Part shown: positions 46,601 through 59,300 of the stretch, piece after piece
Layout of the letters: each line of letters starts with the position of its first letter
How positions within the stretch are numbered: position 1 is the first letter of the stretch
Origin: Branchiostoma floridae
Lineage: Eukaryota; Chordata; Leptocardii; Amphioxiformes; Branchiostomatidae
DNA: 64,000 nucleotides
Assembly (NCBI RefSeq): GCF_000003815.2
Contig: NC_049996.1
Span: 3,731,408-3,795,407 of the forward strand
Reading direction: 5' to 3'
Program-made: the position numbers and the translations under genes
Notes under the pieces: generated by a model
Told to the model about the DNA's origin: nothing
The model's database searches: none
Seen by the model: only the letters and a program-made list of their open reading frames with translations

Positions 46601-49600
46601 GCATTGTCAACGTGGTTAATGTTTATATCTTTTGGTTAGCGTCGATGACTTGGAATCGAAAGGCTCTGGGTTCGAATCTTGACTGGCTTAAATGTCGTGC
46701 CCCAGGGGAAGACATCTTACACAAATTTCCCCACTTGACTCAGGTGGAAATAAACAACTTCGGTTACTGACGTTCTATCGAATAGTAGGTAAAATGAACA
46801 ATTTAGATAAAGGCAAATATCAGGATGTAATCTTTACTCTATTTAATCTATGTTTGCTTTCATAATCTGTTTCTATGTGCATCATTATTGTTGTGTTCAA
46901 TGTTTTATACTGTTGTATATGTGTAAAATATAGCCCCCTCTCCCGACCTTCGTTAAGCATAGCGTTATAGGTACAAAGTCTTTGTGTTTTTCCCTAAAAC
47001 TAAGCCAACAAACAAAGACAAACAAAAAGGTTAGACTTGCCTGTTGATTGTATACTCAATTGTTTTAAGATCATTTATGTTAGTGGAAATTTTCTGTTAC
47101 AAATTTTATTTCTCGAAGCTATTTCAACAATCATAGAAATCAGGGACTAACAGTATTTCTTATGTCGTGTGGTAAAACACTCTGTATATCCTCAGATAAA
47201 GTAAGAAAGTATTTTACTCTGTGTTATTCATATCATTTTATTCATGCTTTTTTAAATACGAAATAACCAAAATTAGCTCAACAGCTCGAAAGTGTAAAAA
47301 AAGTAAAATTTGATACCCGTCTGGGCATCGGTTTGTAAATGTTTTTGTACTAGTCCCGTCCTCGTTGAAAGAAAGTAGTCGTAAACTGTATTATTGTCAC
47401 AATGCTAGACATCCACTCATTACAACATAATCATCAAGTAATTAGAGAATAATTAGTAAAATGCAACAAAAAGGGTTAAACCTGCGGGGGTGTATGGTAC
47501 AGTGAGGTAGTCCATGTCACCTGCGCCTGCGCCGGAGGACGGCGGCTGGAGGGCGGAGGGAGGCCGCCCGTACGCCGTCTCACAACACCCGAACGAGTAC
47601 CGATGCCTCCTGCCCGACACCGGGCTACGCTTTCGGGACGGGAACTCAAAACTTCTGCTCTTCCACAAGCTGTTTTCGTCCTCCCCTCCATCGACAAACC
47701 TGAAAATGGACGTTAGTTAGGGACTGTGACTTCCAACATTATGTTAACAATATTCAGGCTTGCCGATCCAAGATGGTGGATATATGACGTCATTTTCTGA
47801 CGTCATATTGTCGTTGGTGTTAGCCTGGTAACCATGCCATCGTGACCATCCCAGTATCGCTACGGTGGTACGAGTTTGCCCGCCCGCCCAGATTACTGGC
47901 GTAAGCCGGGGAATTCTACGGGGCTGGTTAAAATCAACGGGCCGAAAGCAATTTTGGGTAGATACCTCATACCCGTTTTGTGGAAAATGAACGGTTACCA
48001 GGCTAAGTTGGTGTGTGTAAGTTGTGCTCTTGATATAAGACTAAATACGTCGATATATATGTAGAGTATAACTTGAGTCAAGTGACACTTTGCCCATGTG
48101 TGAATTTTGTCATATTTCAAAGAGGCAAAGTGGTATTTATTTTTCTGAACTAATAATACGTACCTCATACAATTGTGGAGGATTTTGACATTTACAAAGA
48201 CCAACAGATACACAATGGAATTTTTGATTTCATGTCAAGGTTAGGACATAAAAAGACTAATAAAAATGAATTAAACAACCACTGATAAAGTATACAGAAA
48301 TATGATCAAATACTACAGATGGCCTAGGTTAGGGTTCATTTATGTCCAACAAAGAAAGCAACAACGCTGACAGACTGTATGTTAAAAAATAGAAACAATG
48401 AAGAATGATAAAAAACGTTACACGGGACAAAACAATGAGATTACATTTGACCAATGATCACCAATGATCTTTATAACATGCTTTTTTAATGTCCAAGAAA
48501 GACAGCTAGGGTGTTTGAATGTTAGTAGACTTTATGTAAAAAAATCGAAGAAAATTAACGAAAGAACCACTGAGCAAACACTTTATACTGATGGCCAAAG
48601 TGTACGCATTTTCGATGTTCAATAAAGAAAGGTAGGATCTGGGGAACGTTGACATCTACAAAAAACAACAACAAATGGAAATGAATAAATCAAACACTGA
48701 ACAACTATGACCAACGCTTAATACTGATGGATAAAGTATGTGGTTATTTTTGGTCAACAATGGACTGCAAACTACGTGTTTTCAACGTTCAATTAAACGT
48801 TGAATTTCAATATTGATATACAGTATTGTAGTCTATGGTGTTCAAGAACAAGGAGGAATGATGATGGAATGAGGTACGAAGCACGATCAATTCATCAGGG
48901 CCGCCGCATCGTACCGAATGGTTCGCCGCGCCTCTAGGCCAGTCATTCCTGTACTTCGTCTCCGGGAAGGAAACTCGAAAGCACGGCTGCCTGACCACCT
49001 ATCGAACGTTTCCTCACTACCGTCTATCGATCTACATTCAAGACAAAATCTACATTTAGACAAGGTTATAAATATGGCGGCGCCCGTGGACGCCAACGAA
49101 ACCAATACAGGCAATGATTCTTCAAGATGGAGGAACGCCAGGGGTGAGGGGTTGAAGGTCAAGGGTCGTTTGCACTACACGAAGATCAGCCAGGTCCCAT
49201 GATGCCTCGGACCGTCACGGGTTTGCGGCTTGTCTCGGAAGCCGCCATGTTGTCGTAAAATAGAGTGTAGACCTGGCTGATGTTTTTTTTTACCTAATGT
49301 GGCAGCCATGCATGTCGCATAAGACATACAACCACGGGAAGAGGGAGCCTTAAGACGCACACGTTACGTACACTACAAGCCGGGGTATAAAAGGACGTGG
49401 TTCGGATTGGTACGACGGACAAATGCGGCATTTAACACACAAAACGTTAAGATTGACGTATTAGTTACTGACCAAAAACTGCTACTGCGCACCCAAAATA
49501 TAGATGCTTGAAACGTACATCCACGTTATACCGTACAACTAGCACACATCTTACTAACATAGACCCCCGGAAAATTGTCCAGATTTCAACGGAAAAGAGA

Positions 49601-52600
49601 TCAGTCTAAGAGTAAACCGTTCTAGTTAACCCAAATGTGACAGACGCCCACTCGTCTTCCACTAGCAATGCAAACGTATAATTGTGCATGCACTTATCCC
49701 CATGTACTTGTAATAAGAGCTATTGTGGGCGCACATTTAAGACAACTAATTTCCTGTCAGTTACTTAAAAAACATGATATAAAAACGATCAAATTGACTT
49801 TTCCTTTTTTCAACAGTAGCTGACTACGATTTTAAAGTCCTGTTATGCTAAACTATGCCTAAACATTTGGCTCACAAAGAAATTACTTAAATTTGATCTT
49901 TATATTCTTTATACCCTGTCCAGAGCTTATTAAAGACGACTATCACTTTTTGATTGTTTGCCACAAATATTCTATTATGCGCAATTCGCTGTACACGAGG
50001 CTATCATCTCACATACCGGGATCTACCACAATGAACGTAATAAATTTAAATACATAATGACATGTGAAAACCCCTGTATTGCATGCACAGGAACTATATT
50101 ATAGAATTTTTAGAAGCTAGAAATCCCACCAATGATTGTAAAAGACCATTTTCATCCCATACTATCTGCCCTTGCATTAGGTAGTTCAGCCTTATAGAAC
50201 TGTAGATATGTATTAGTAGATGCCATGCTTTGTACCTTGCACACTTGTTGTGCGATAAAAGTTATCAATCGTGTTGTGATAATTATATGTTGTCGTGTAG
50301 TGATATATAACCCTAACCTTGGACTGAGGTTCGTCGTTGAAGATTCTGGTAAAGAGTTCCTTGGAAGATTTAACCTTGGCGGTTTTGGTACTCCCGGTTT
50401 TTCTTCTGGACTCTGCGGCGATGACGTAGCATCATCGTCATCTTCCAGTTCGTCATCTTCGCTAATCGACGGCAACTTCGGTACGTGGTCGGCCGCGTCC
50501 TGATCATGCTAATAAATGACAGAAATAATTTTCAATAAGTTAAAACAAACATATTTTGTCTACGATTCTCTATTTAATTGGTATCAGTGAATCATTTTTA
50601 TGAGGTTGGGGAATACTATTATTCACAACTAGGAACCATATACAATCAACGTTTTGGTGACCTTCTGTCACCTTCCTGAAGGCAATACTGACTGGTAATA
50701 TTCCACACAGACGCTAGGTGTCGCTACTATCAATGCGGTTCCAAACGCAAAAGTAATATCCTAGTCAAGGATTACGATTGTTACAGAAGCAAAGTTAGAT
50801 ATTGTCAAGCAGCAGTAAATATCGGTCATTATTGCCTTGGAGATGGTGACAGCGGGCTACTAAAGAGTTGACTGTTGATTGTATATAGATTTTGGATGTT
50901 GCTATAGAAGTTTGCTATCCTGTATGATAAACAAATCGTACGTATAGTTCCACAAATTTAGGTCCAGTGACGTAGAGGACTTTTCATGTGACGTCAATGT
51001 GTCCGCCACCAGGTTGGCATCTTATTTGCATATAGATAAGTGAATCATTTTACAAGCGTTCAAACTTTTTCTGATCCTTTAAATCATCTAGATTTAAATA
51101 ATAGTAGACGAATACACTAACGCAAAATGATGCTGTGCAGATTTGAACAACGGTCTCATGCAAATAAGGACACCATCATGGCGGTCAAACCCTGCCTTCT
51201 TTTTTTTTATATGGCACGTGTGTGGAAATGTTCTACAAGCTTTGCCATAAAAGATATAAAAAACGCAAGGCTAGAAAAGGAAAGGGAAGGAGTTCCTGTA
51301 AATATAAAGTAGAAAGTTATTTGCAACTGTCGTCCATTACAAAATGAGAAGAAAAAGCATCATTGTTACAAGCAAAGGAGTTGGTGACATGTTATTTGAT
51401 AGTTATTGCAAGTTTATTACAGATGGCAAAGCTATATGAAAGTTAATAACTATATCATGTAGGTGTTATTTCCGGACACTGTCAGTGACATAGGGTATCT
51501 TCTTACCATTCGAACGAATGGTTTATTGTAATAACAGGGATAAGAGGGACAGTGCGATTGTGTTGCAGACACTATGTAAACAGACCTTTCAGGATCTATT
51601 CTCAAACTCGTCGCAGTAATTTACTATCCAGTCAAAGAGAAGTTAGAAGTTAAAGTTTCTATGCAATCAGCTCAGTGTAGCCTAAAGAAATACTTTCGAG
51701 GGAATGCAAACATTTAATACAAGTCAGCAGGGTTTTTAGTAGCAAAGCATCAACTATATTGTGATCGTTTTGAACACACACTTATGTTACACCAACACCT
51801 TAGGCTATTATGGAATTATGATTTAGTAATGGAAAGTAAGGTTGCTATCCATGTCAGTAGTTCAATGACGTTTCAGTACAAACAAATTGTAAATCCAAAT
51901 AAAAAAAAGAAGTAAACTTCAAGTTTCAAGAATCTGGCAGTCAAAATTGTGTTTTTGGTGACGCCTCAGGGGCGGATCTGATGACGCCGTTGCCAACTAA
52001 CATGGCCGTCTTTGTGAACCTCTGTCTATCTCTATGTCATTGCCTGTATGCACCTCACCTGGTTAGTGATGGCTTAGAAGGACGTTGATGTATGTTAGCA
52101 TGCTATTCTACCGTGCACTATCTATAATTTCCGAGAGGTTTAGGAAAGCCTCATTGGTTACTAATGCAGGCCTGGTTATGCTATTAGGCAAAGGAGAGCT
52201 AGTGAAGAAGCGGTGTTATTGACTTCAGCAAGATGTCTTTGTTTACCTTCCTGGTATAACTCCGTGATCTCTATATGTTCGGGAATGAAAGTGGCGGGGA
52301 TAGAATCAGACAACGTTAATGATGTTAAAATGATATATGGCAACGTCGTATAAATGAAACGTTGAGATAGCACTTGTGTCGGTGACTTATTTAAACTTTA
52401 TGAAAAGCCACTTGAACAGTTTAGATAGACTTAACCTTGTTATAATGAGATATAAAACTTTACGTTACATTCTGAAAAATGGAATGTGCTGTAAGACTTA
52501 TCAAAATCATACAGATTCGAACAACGAGGTTGTGGTACATAGCTATTACAGAAATCTTTAACATATTTATAACTGCAATCCAGGTTTAGGTTAGTAAACT

Positions 52601-53316
52601 TAAAGCTTTACTGATGATTTTGTATCTCTGAAAAATAATATATCGTACCTGAGTACAGCCCAACTATGTCAACAGTTTAAAGATTTATAAGTGCCAAATC
52701 TTATTTTTCCTCAGGTTTTGTATATTCTACAGTTTTATTTACCAGGATTTGTTAAAGAAAAAAATCTAATTCCCACAGGCCTAATAGTCCCTTTTGTGTT
52801 TTAAACAATAGTGTGATAAGACGAAATCATTCTGCTATTTCAACGAAAGTTTCGAATTTGTGTTTCGTTCTTGTGCTTACTGGATGAACGGTACAATACA
52901 TTGGACAACCAGACACTCGAGATACAAACATGGATACAAACAACAATACCAACATACACAGCATATACTGTTTTTATCAACGAATCTGAGGCAACAAATG
53001 TGCATTACCTCCTCTCCTGTGTCACATCCGTCCCTGAGGTTAAAGGTCAAGTCATGCCTGACGTCCCTTGTCAACTTCTGGAAAAACTCCGGATACAGCT
53101 TGAATACGTCCTTCAGCTTCGGCAACTGGATGAACTGGAGGTCACAATAGGTCAGGGCCTTGACGTCCCCGTTCGACTTGGACACGTTATCCACCGCGTC
53201 CAGATCCGCCCCAAACAAGTCTCCTTTTCCTGTGTTGGAAGCAAAAATTATTTCAAATGATGGTTGTAAAACGTCTGTCTCTCCTCTGCAGCTGTGTGTG
53301 TGTGTGTGTGTGTGTA

Positions 53317-53348
<32 letters not shown>

Positions 53349-56300
53349 TGTGTGTGAGGGAGAGTTAGTGTGCGTGTGTGTTCAAAATGGACACGTTGTC
53401 AACCGCGTCCAGATCCGCCAAAAACAAATCTCCTTTGCCAGTGTATTGGAAGCATCAATAGAGTACATTCGAATATTCCAGTTACGGCGGCCATTTTGGA
53501 TTTTCCTGGGCCATTGTACTGAAACGACTCTCGTTATGAAAAATAGTTGTAACGTTTGAATTTGAGGCCTTTACATCAACAGCGTCCAGATCCACCCCAA
53601 ACAAGTCTCCTTTCCATTTGTTGGAAACATCAATAGAGCCAATAGTTATGGCGGCCATTTTGGATTTTCCTGGGTCATTGCACTGAAACGTGGCTCGTTA
53701 TGAAAATGGTTGTAACGAGTTTAAAGCCTTTGCATCAACAGCGACAAGATCCGCCCAGAACAAGTCTCATTTTCCTGTGGTGGAAGCATCAATAGTCAAT
53801 TCTAGTTCAGCGACCATTTTGGATTTCCCGGGGTCATCCATGGTCATTGGACCAAAACGAGGCTCGTTAATATGAAAGAAATGGTTGTAACGCTAGAGTT
53901 TGACGCCTTGACATCAAGACCCAACCAAAACAAGTTTCCTTTTCCGGTGTTGGAAGCAACAATAAACGCCTTAATATTTAGATTTCAGTTCGCATGTGCG
54001 GGCAACAGGACTTCTGGTTAAAGGTCCCTTGGTTGTAAGCATTTCGCCATTTTGCATGCGCCATTACGTATACGTTACTACTTACCGCAGCTCCATTTCT
54101 TACTTAAGCAGATTTAAGTGGAAAAGTGTTGCATGTTTGAGCCCCTGCCTGCTTGTTATGTTATACTGATAATGGTACTATAGAAAGATCAGCAATGTAC
54201 CCACCTAAAATAGCAAGTACCATACCGTTCCTTAGGATTTCTAAGGAACCACTGCAGACAAAGTACATCGTTGTCATAGCATCTCCGTGTCTTACTAAGT
54301 ACTCCCCTGGCGCGCAGAATGTAGTCTTTATGTGTAGACTCAAGGACCTTGTGAGACAAGAAATCTTCTTAAGTCACAAATCAAACTATGTAATTAGAAA
54401 CTGTAAAATGTACAAGCAAATACATCATGCTCACTCTCACATTGGACTTGCCTGTCAAACACATATTTTACTCAAACTCATTCATAAATATGCTGACCAG
54501 CCCCTTTAGTTATGTCCTACCCTTTGCTACAATATGTAATTCAACACCTGATGTTGTTTACTACTTTGCCAGTAACCATGGTGATGGCCTCTGGTGTGCC
54601 TCATTGAACTTATTTTTTAAATTGAAGAAAAAACGGAGCAAACATTGATTTATTTTGTAAAGGTAAACATATTGACAGAAGGTACATAACAATGGACATC
54701 AGATACCCAGTTGCAAAACACTTATGTTCATGGGTCGATGATTGTTGGCCATTCAAATAGTAAAAAAAAAGTCCTGGTTGTTTCAGTGAGTGGGCAATAG
54801 GTTCAGCACAGGCTGAAAGATATATGGTAATATACACTAGTAGTTCAAGTTATCTTAACAGTAGATTAGTACCTTAAACAACCCTGACTTGCGTTTTCGA
54901 AGAGAGGCAGAGACAGGATCTCCTTGTGCATGTGCATGGCGATGTCTGCTCGTAACTCGTCAGGAAAGTCTTTCATCATCTAAAACGGGAAAAGGTAATC
55001 AACAATTCAGTTTATATATGAATAGTTTTCTCTAGTTAAATGAAACTGATCCATGGGTCCAATGCTACTGTATCATTATAACTCATACACACCGGGGTTG
55101 TAGTTGTAGTAAAACATTTAAGATGGTGGTTCCGTGTTTCAGAAGAAACATCTCAAGAATTTTCGATAATCCACCACAATTTTCGATACGATTAAAGGTC
55201 CTTCCCGGTGTAAGTGGATGGAAAAAATCTACATGACCGGATATGCAACTTATATTCTTTAGTATAAAGCTGGTATTTTACACTTTTAAACCAGGTATAC
55301 AAACAAACAGCAAACAAACAAATACAAAAAGCAAACAAATAAACACTCTGCCCTGATCCAGGAATAATGGACATTTACTGTTTCGTATAAGATTTATTTA
55401 TGACTTTTCATTCGTTTGTACCTGTATTGTACGGACTCCAAGAAGAATAGTGGAACGAGATATAGCGTTAACACTTATAGAGATCCAAATAAAACAAACA
55501 AACAAACAAACAAGATGTACATACATCGACTTTGTCTATCCCATGGTTTTCCGACCAGTGCGCCTGGAAGTATTCCAGCATCCTTGTCTTGAGCGCTTTG
55601 GGGATGTTGTGCAGCTTGGTGAACTCTTTCAGGTCTTTAGTCTTGGTGTGGTACTCGGACCGTCTGGAGTAAAGCCTCTGGATGATTGCCGTTACGTTAC
55701 CGAACACCGCCGCATGCATCAAGGCTGTAAGAAAATAAATACATTTCTCGCATTTCTCATGCAAATGATACCTAATTTGAATAATTAGTATATCATTTGC
55801 AAATCGCTATCATAGCATTATGTTTGTCTTAATCAATGTTGCTCACAAGTCAGAAATCATGAAAAGTGACCAATCCTCTTTTGCATTATCATCAGAGAAA
55901 AATGCTCCTGCAGTTCTCTAAAAGGTGGCTAGGAGGCCCCAAACTATATCACTGTTTCCTGGAAATTGACCATGGCATGGCCAAAACACCCAAAAATTGT
56001 AACCAGCATTTCTACTGAAGTACTATAGAAATCAACTGTAGAAAGCCAAGTGTATAAAGGAATAAGAGATTACACGGAATGATCAAACTGACATCTCATA
56101 GGGTCATAATAATTTCACAAGAACAGGTTAAATGTTTGTAGAATGTAACTTGTTTACCTCCAATCATCATTGTACACACAGAAAATATCTTCTCAGCATT
56201 GGTGTTGGCGGAAACGTTGCCGAAGCCAACGCTGGTGAGACTGCTTAATGTAAAGTAGAGCGCTGCAACGGAAAAAATGTGTGGACAATTCAAAATATTG

Positions 56301-59300
56301 TGAAAATTATGTGTCAAGATACAATTGTGTTGTCTCCGGTTACCGTAAATTGTTACAAGCTCACTATGTAACATTAGAACAACATGGTTTGTAGATTTTC
56401 TTACTTTTTCTTTTCATAGTAGCCCTGTAGAGCTACATTTCAAAATTCCAAGGAGAAAGGTTACAGCTCCACGTTACCTTACCGAGTTGTGACGTCACCA
56501 GTAGGTCAAATGTCGTGACACCAATCAAATATTTGTCAAATAGTTGCCATAACATGTTTACCATATGTCATATGGATTTCATACTTTCAGAAGCAGGAGA
56601 AGGAAGATATTTGTAAGTTGCTGCTTACCTGTAAGGTAGGCACTTGTGATGTCGGGTCCCCCTTCCGAGGGTCTAAGTAAGTCTGTACCTTCTGTGAAGT
56701 TACTTGTCGAGTTAAAAATAGACCTGTTGGCTAACGTGCCGCATCCTGCACCGAGAGCGTAAGGCTGATCTATTCTTCTCGACAATTCAAACAACCACCC
56801 TTTAAAAAATAAATAAGAAGGTTCACAATTTTATATAAGCATGGACATCCAAATGCATTATGGGTAGTATGTCAAAGGGCCCCTGAGACATAAACATGTC
56901 TGAAAATTATTTTGCCAACGTTCCGTTTGCACATGTCAAAATAATATGTTGAGGTCTATGTTTAATTTCAAGAACTATTCAAAACAATTCTCACTTGTCT
57001 CACATTTCTTGGCAACGCTTTCAGGGAGCGAGCTTGATAGCATAGTATGTAGATTGCAAAATTCCAGGAAACATATATTAGGAATTTCCTTTGCCATCCG
57101 GCCATGCACTCTTTTGATATGGTCATGACATGTCATTGTTCTGACATGGTGCTACGTACAGAAAGCTATACTAGTTTATTCTTATCATTAAAACCCCTGT
57201 CAAATAGCGAAACATTAAGAAATGAGAGATGATACCAGCAAAGGGATCTTGAACTTTGACCTAAATCACATGACGTCACAGCAGCGCAAGCCCATTCTAA
57301 GCTATGAGGCGGATTATCAGGCTTTCATCTTACATCATCTGTGCCGTGTTGGATGATTGCCTAATCAAATTACCTACAAACATGGTCGCATGGATTCAAA
57401 TTTAATACAGTAACAGTTATGGGCGCCGCCATTTTGTGAGATTGAAGTGAAACCTTTCCATCAGTCTGTGTGTCAATAGCACGCTTCCCGGATCCATGCT
57501 ACGAACATATCATAGGAATTATTTGAAGGACTAAAGGATTCCTTTCCACTGATACCTATCATGAATATTTTTCCTCGATTCTTGCATTACTTTAGTATAT
57601 AAAGTCCTGTATGTATGGTTGGTGACATCATTGAAATGCCTCTATTTAGAAGGTCAAATCCTACTCACCCAATTCCCAGCGATGGGTTTTCAGTTCCTCG
57701 CGGCCTATGACGTACCAAATGCACGCCAACCAATGAGCGAGGAGCCCAAAGAATGACATCAGAAGGGTTAGCACCAGCGCACTGTACTGCGACCACCTGT
57801 CCAGCTTCTGCATTAGTCTGGCAAGCCTTAGCAACCTGACCGTTTTCATAAGATGCACGAAAGAAGTCTGAAAAAAATATGAAAAATTAATGTATTGATA
57901 AATAATTCCGTCTTCCCGCCATTTATGATTCGCTGTTGCCTGACGTCATCCGACGACTTCCGGAACATCGGAACAGCGAGTCATCTATCTGAAGAAGGTT
58001 GGAGTTTTTTATGACCGAAAATTTATGGTGAGTGTTATTATTGTGTTGGAACAAAGTTTAGACTTTTTCACTATAAAATTCATGTTAAATGATCTTTTGA
58101 GCTTTCCTCCTCCGACATAACTTTTATTTCTCTTTATTTTTCTGTAATATGAGATCAGGACCTTAGAGTAAAGTCTAAAACAGCTATTATGGAAGAAATA
58201 TTGTTATTTTATTCTGCAAAACGTCAGGAAATATTTGATATCATTAACCACAAAATACTGTAATCGTTTTTGGCAACGGCATAGGAGTTGAGGAATTTCT
58301 GTCTTCAGGCGCTTAAATACATTAAACAAAAAGCAAAGGGGACTTTTTTGCTGTTATGTTGTTTCTTTTGGTCTTCGACATTATTTGAAACACTCACTGT
58401 CAGCCTTATTGCACCTTCGCATTTTTTGCCATTTTTTAAAACACCAGCTTATTTTATTGCACCTGTATTTTTAAGAAATTAAGTATAGCTACAGGTGGGT
58501 GAACTGTGTTAGGTTCACCTTTATAATTTAGTTGCTTTTTGTTGGTAACGCATGTGCAAACATGAGAGGGTGATGATGAGGAAAGCAAATGGGTTAAAGC
58601 CTGTGCCCGAAAGTTCTACACGGCAATGTAAACAATGTTTACGAAAAAAACGTCAGAATTTTGCTCTAGACCATGTGAATATGCATATGTCAAATGAGAC
58701 ACTTTTCCTTTATGAACGTTTAACAGATTCGGACTATCTGTGGCTTAAGAATCAACTAAAGAGAGTATTGTTTGTTTGTTTGTTTTTAGTCCTGTATTGT
58801 TGAAGCTTTAACGAAACCATAACATGTGTTGATTCAGATTCGTTTTACCAATGCAATGTACTAAATGTGTCTAACGGTAGTTTCCTCACTTTCTATGTTA
58901 CACAGTTGGTTGGATTTAGCACATCTTACTAATCCTCAAAGTCACCGTAGGGTTGTCCTGAAGTGTATGCATCTGGAATAATGTGGGGCATGCACATGTT
59001 ATAAAAAGGGAAAGGACTTTGACAGGAAAGGGCCACGTTTTTTCTATCATAATGGCTTTTTAAAAGAAAATGTAATATCAAACTTTGCTTCCTTTTTTTG
59101 AGCATGTTTGAAAAGATGAATGGGTTTTACCCAAAACAATGGTATGCAATTTTTTAAAGATCATACTTCGTGGCCCTTTTCCTGTGTGGATAAAGCATGT
59201 TAGGGGTCATGCAAAAGTGGGGTGGCAAAAAATGAAACGAGCTACAGCAACAAAAGTGCAAAGTTTTTAAGTCGTAAGCCATAAGTCAAAGTGAATAGGA

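Larger units (their letters stand above)
44530..47481 (-). other. ELK intron 11 (3 kb)
   Basis: It contains a perfect NRF1-type TGCGCATGCGCA abutting a DR1 motif (44903-44926), CCGG foldback copy 3 (45110-45292), an AT-rich plus-strand frame of no recognised family (46203-46550) and a tRNA-derived SINE fragment (46625-46765). Confidence 0.7.

Noticed and set aside
46631-46685. Possible functional tRNA gene
   Set aside because: Box A and box B are present but the acceptor stem does not pair and the anticodon arm is poor; a SINE fragment fits better.
53160-53357. Val-Cys repeat frames
   Set aside because: Translations of the GT microsatellite.
58552-58803. Plus-strand frame with [12 protein letters not shown]
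   Set aside because: The CxxC reminded me of transposase C-termini, but no second motif or terminal repeats support it.
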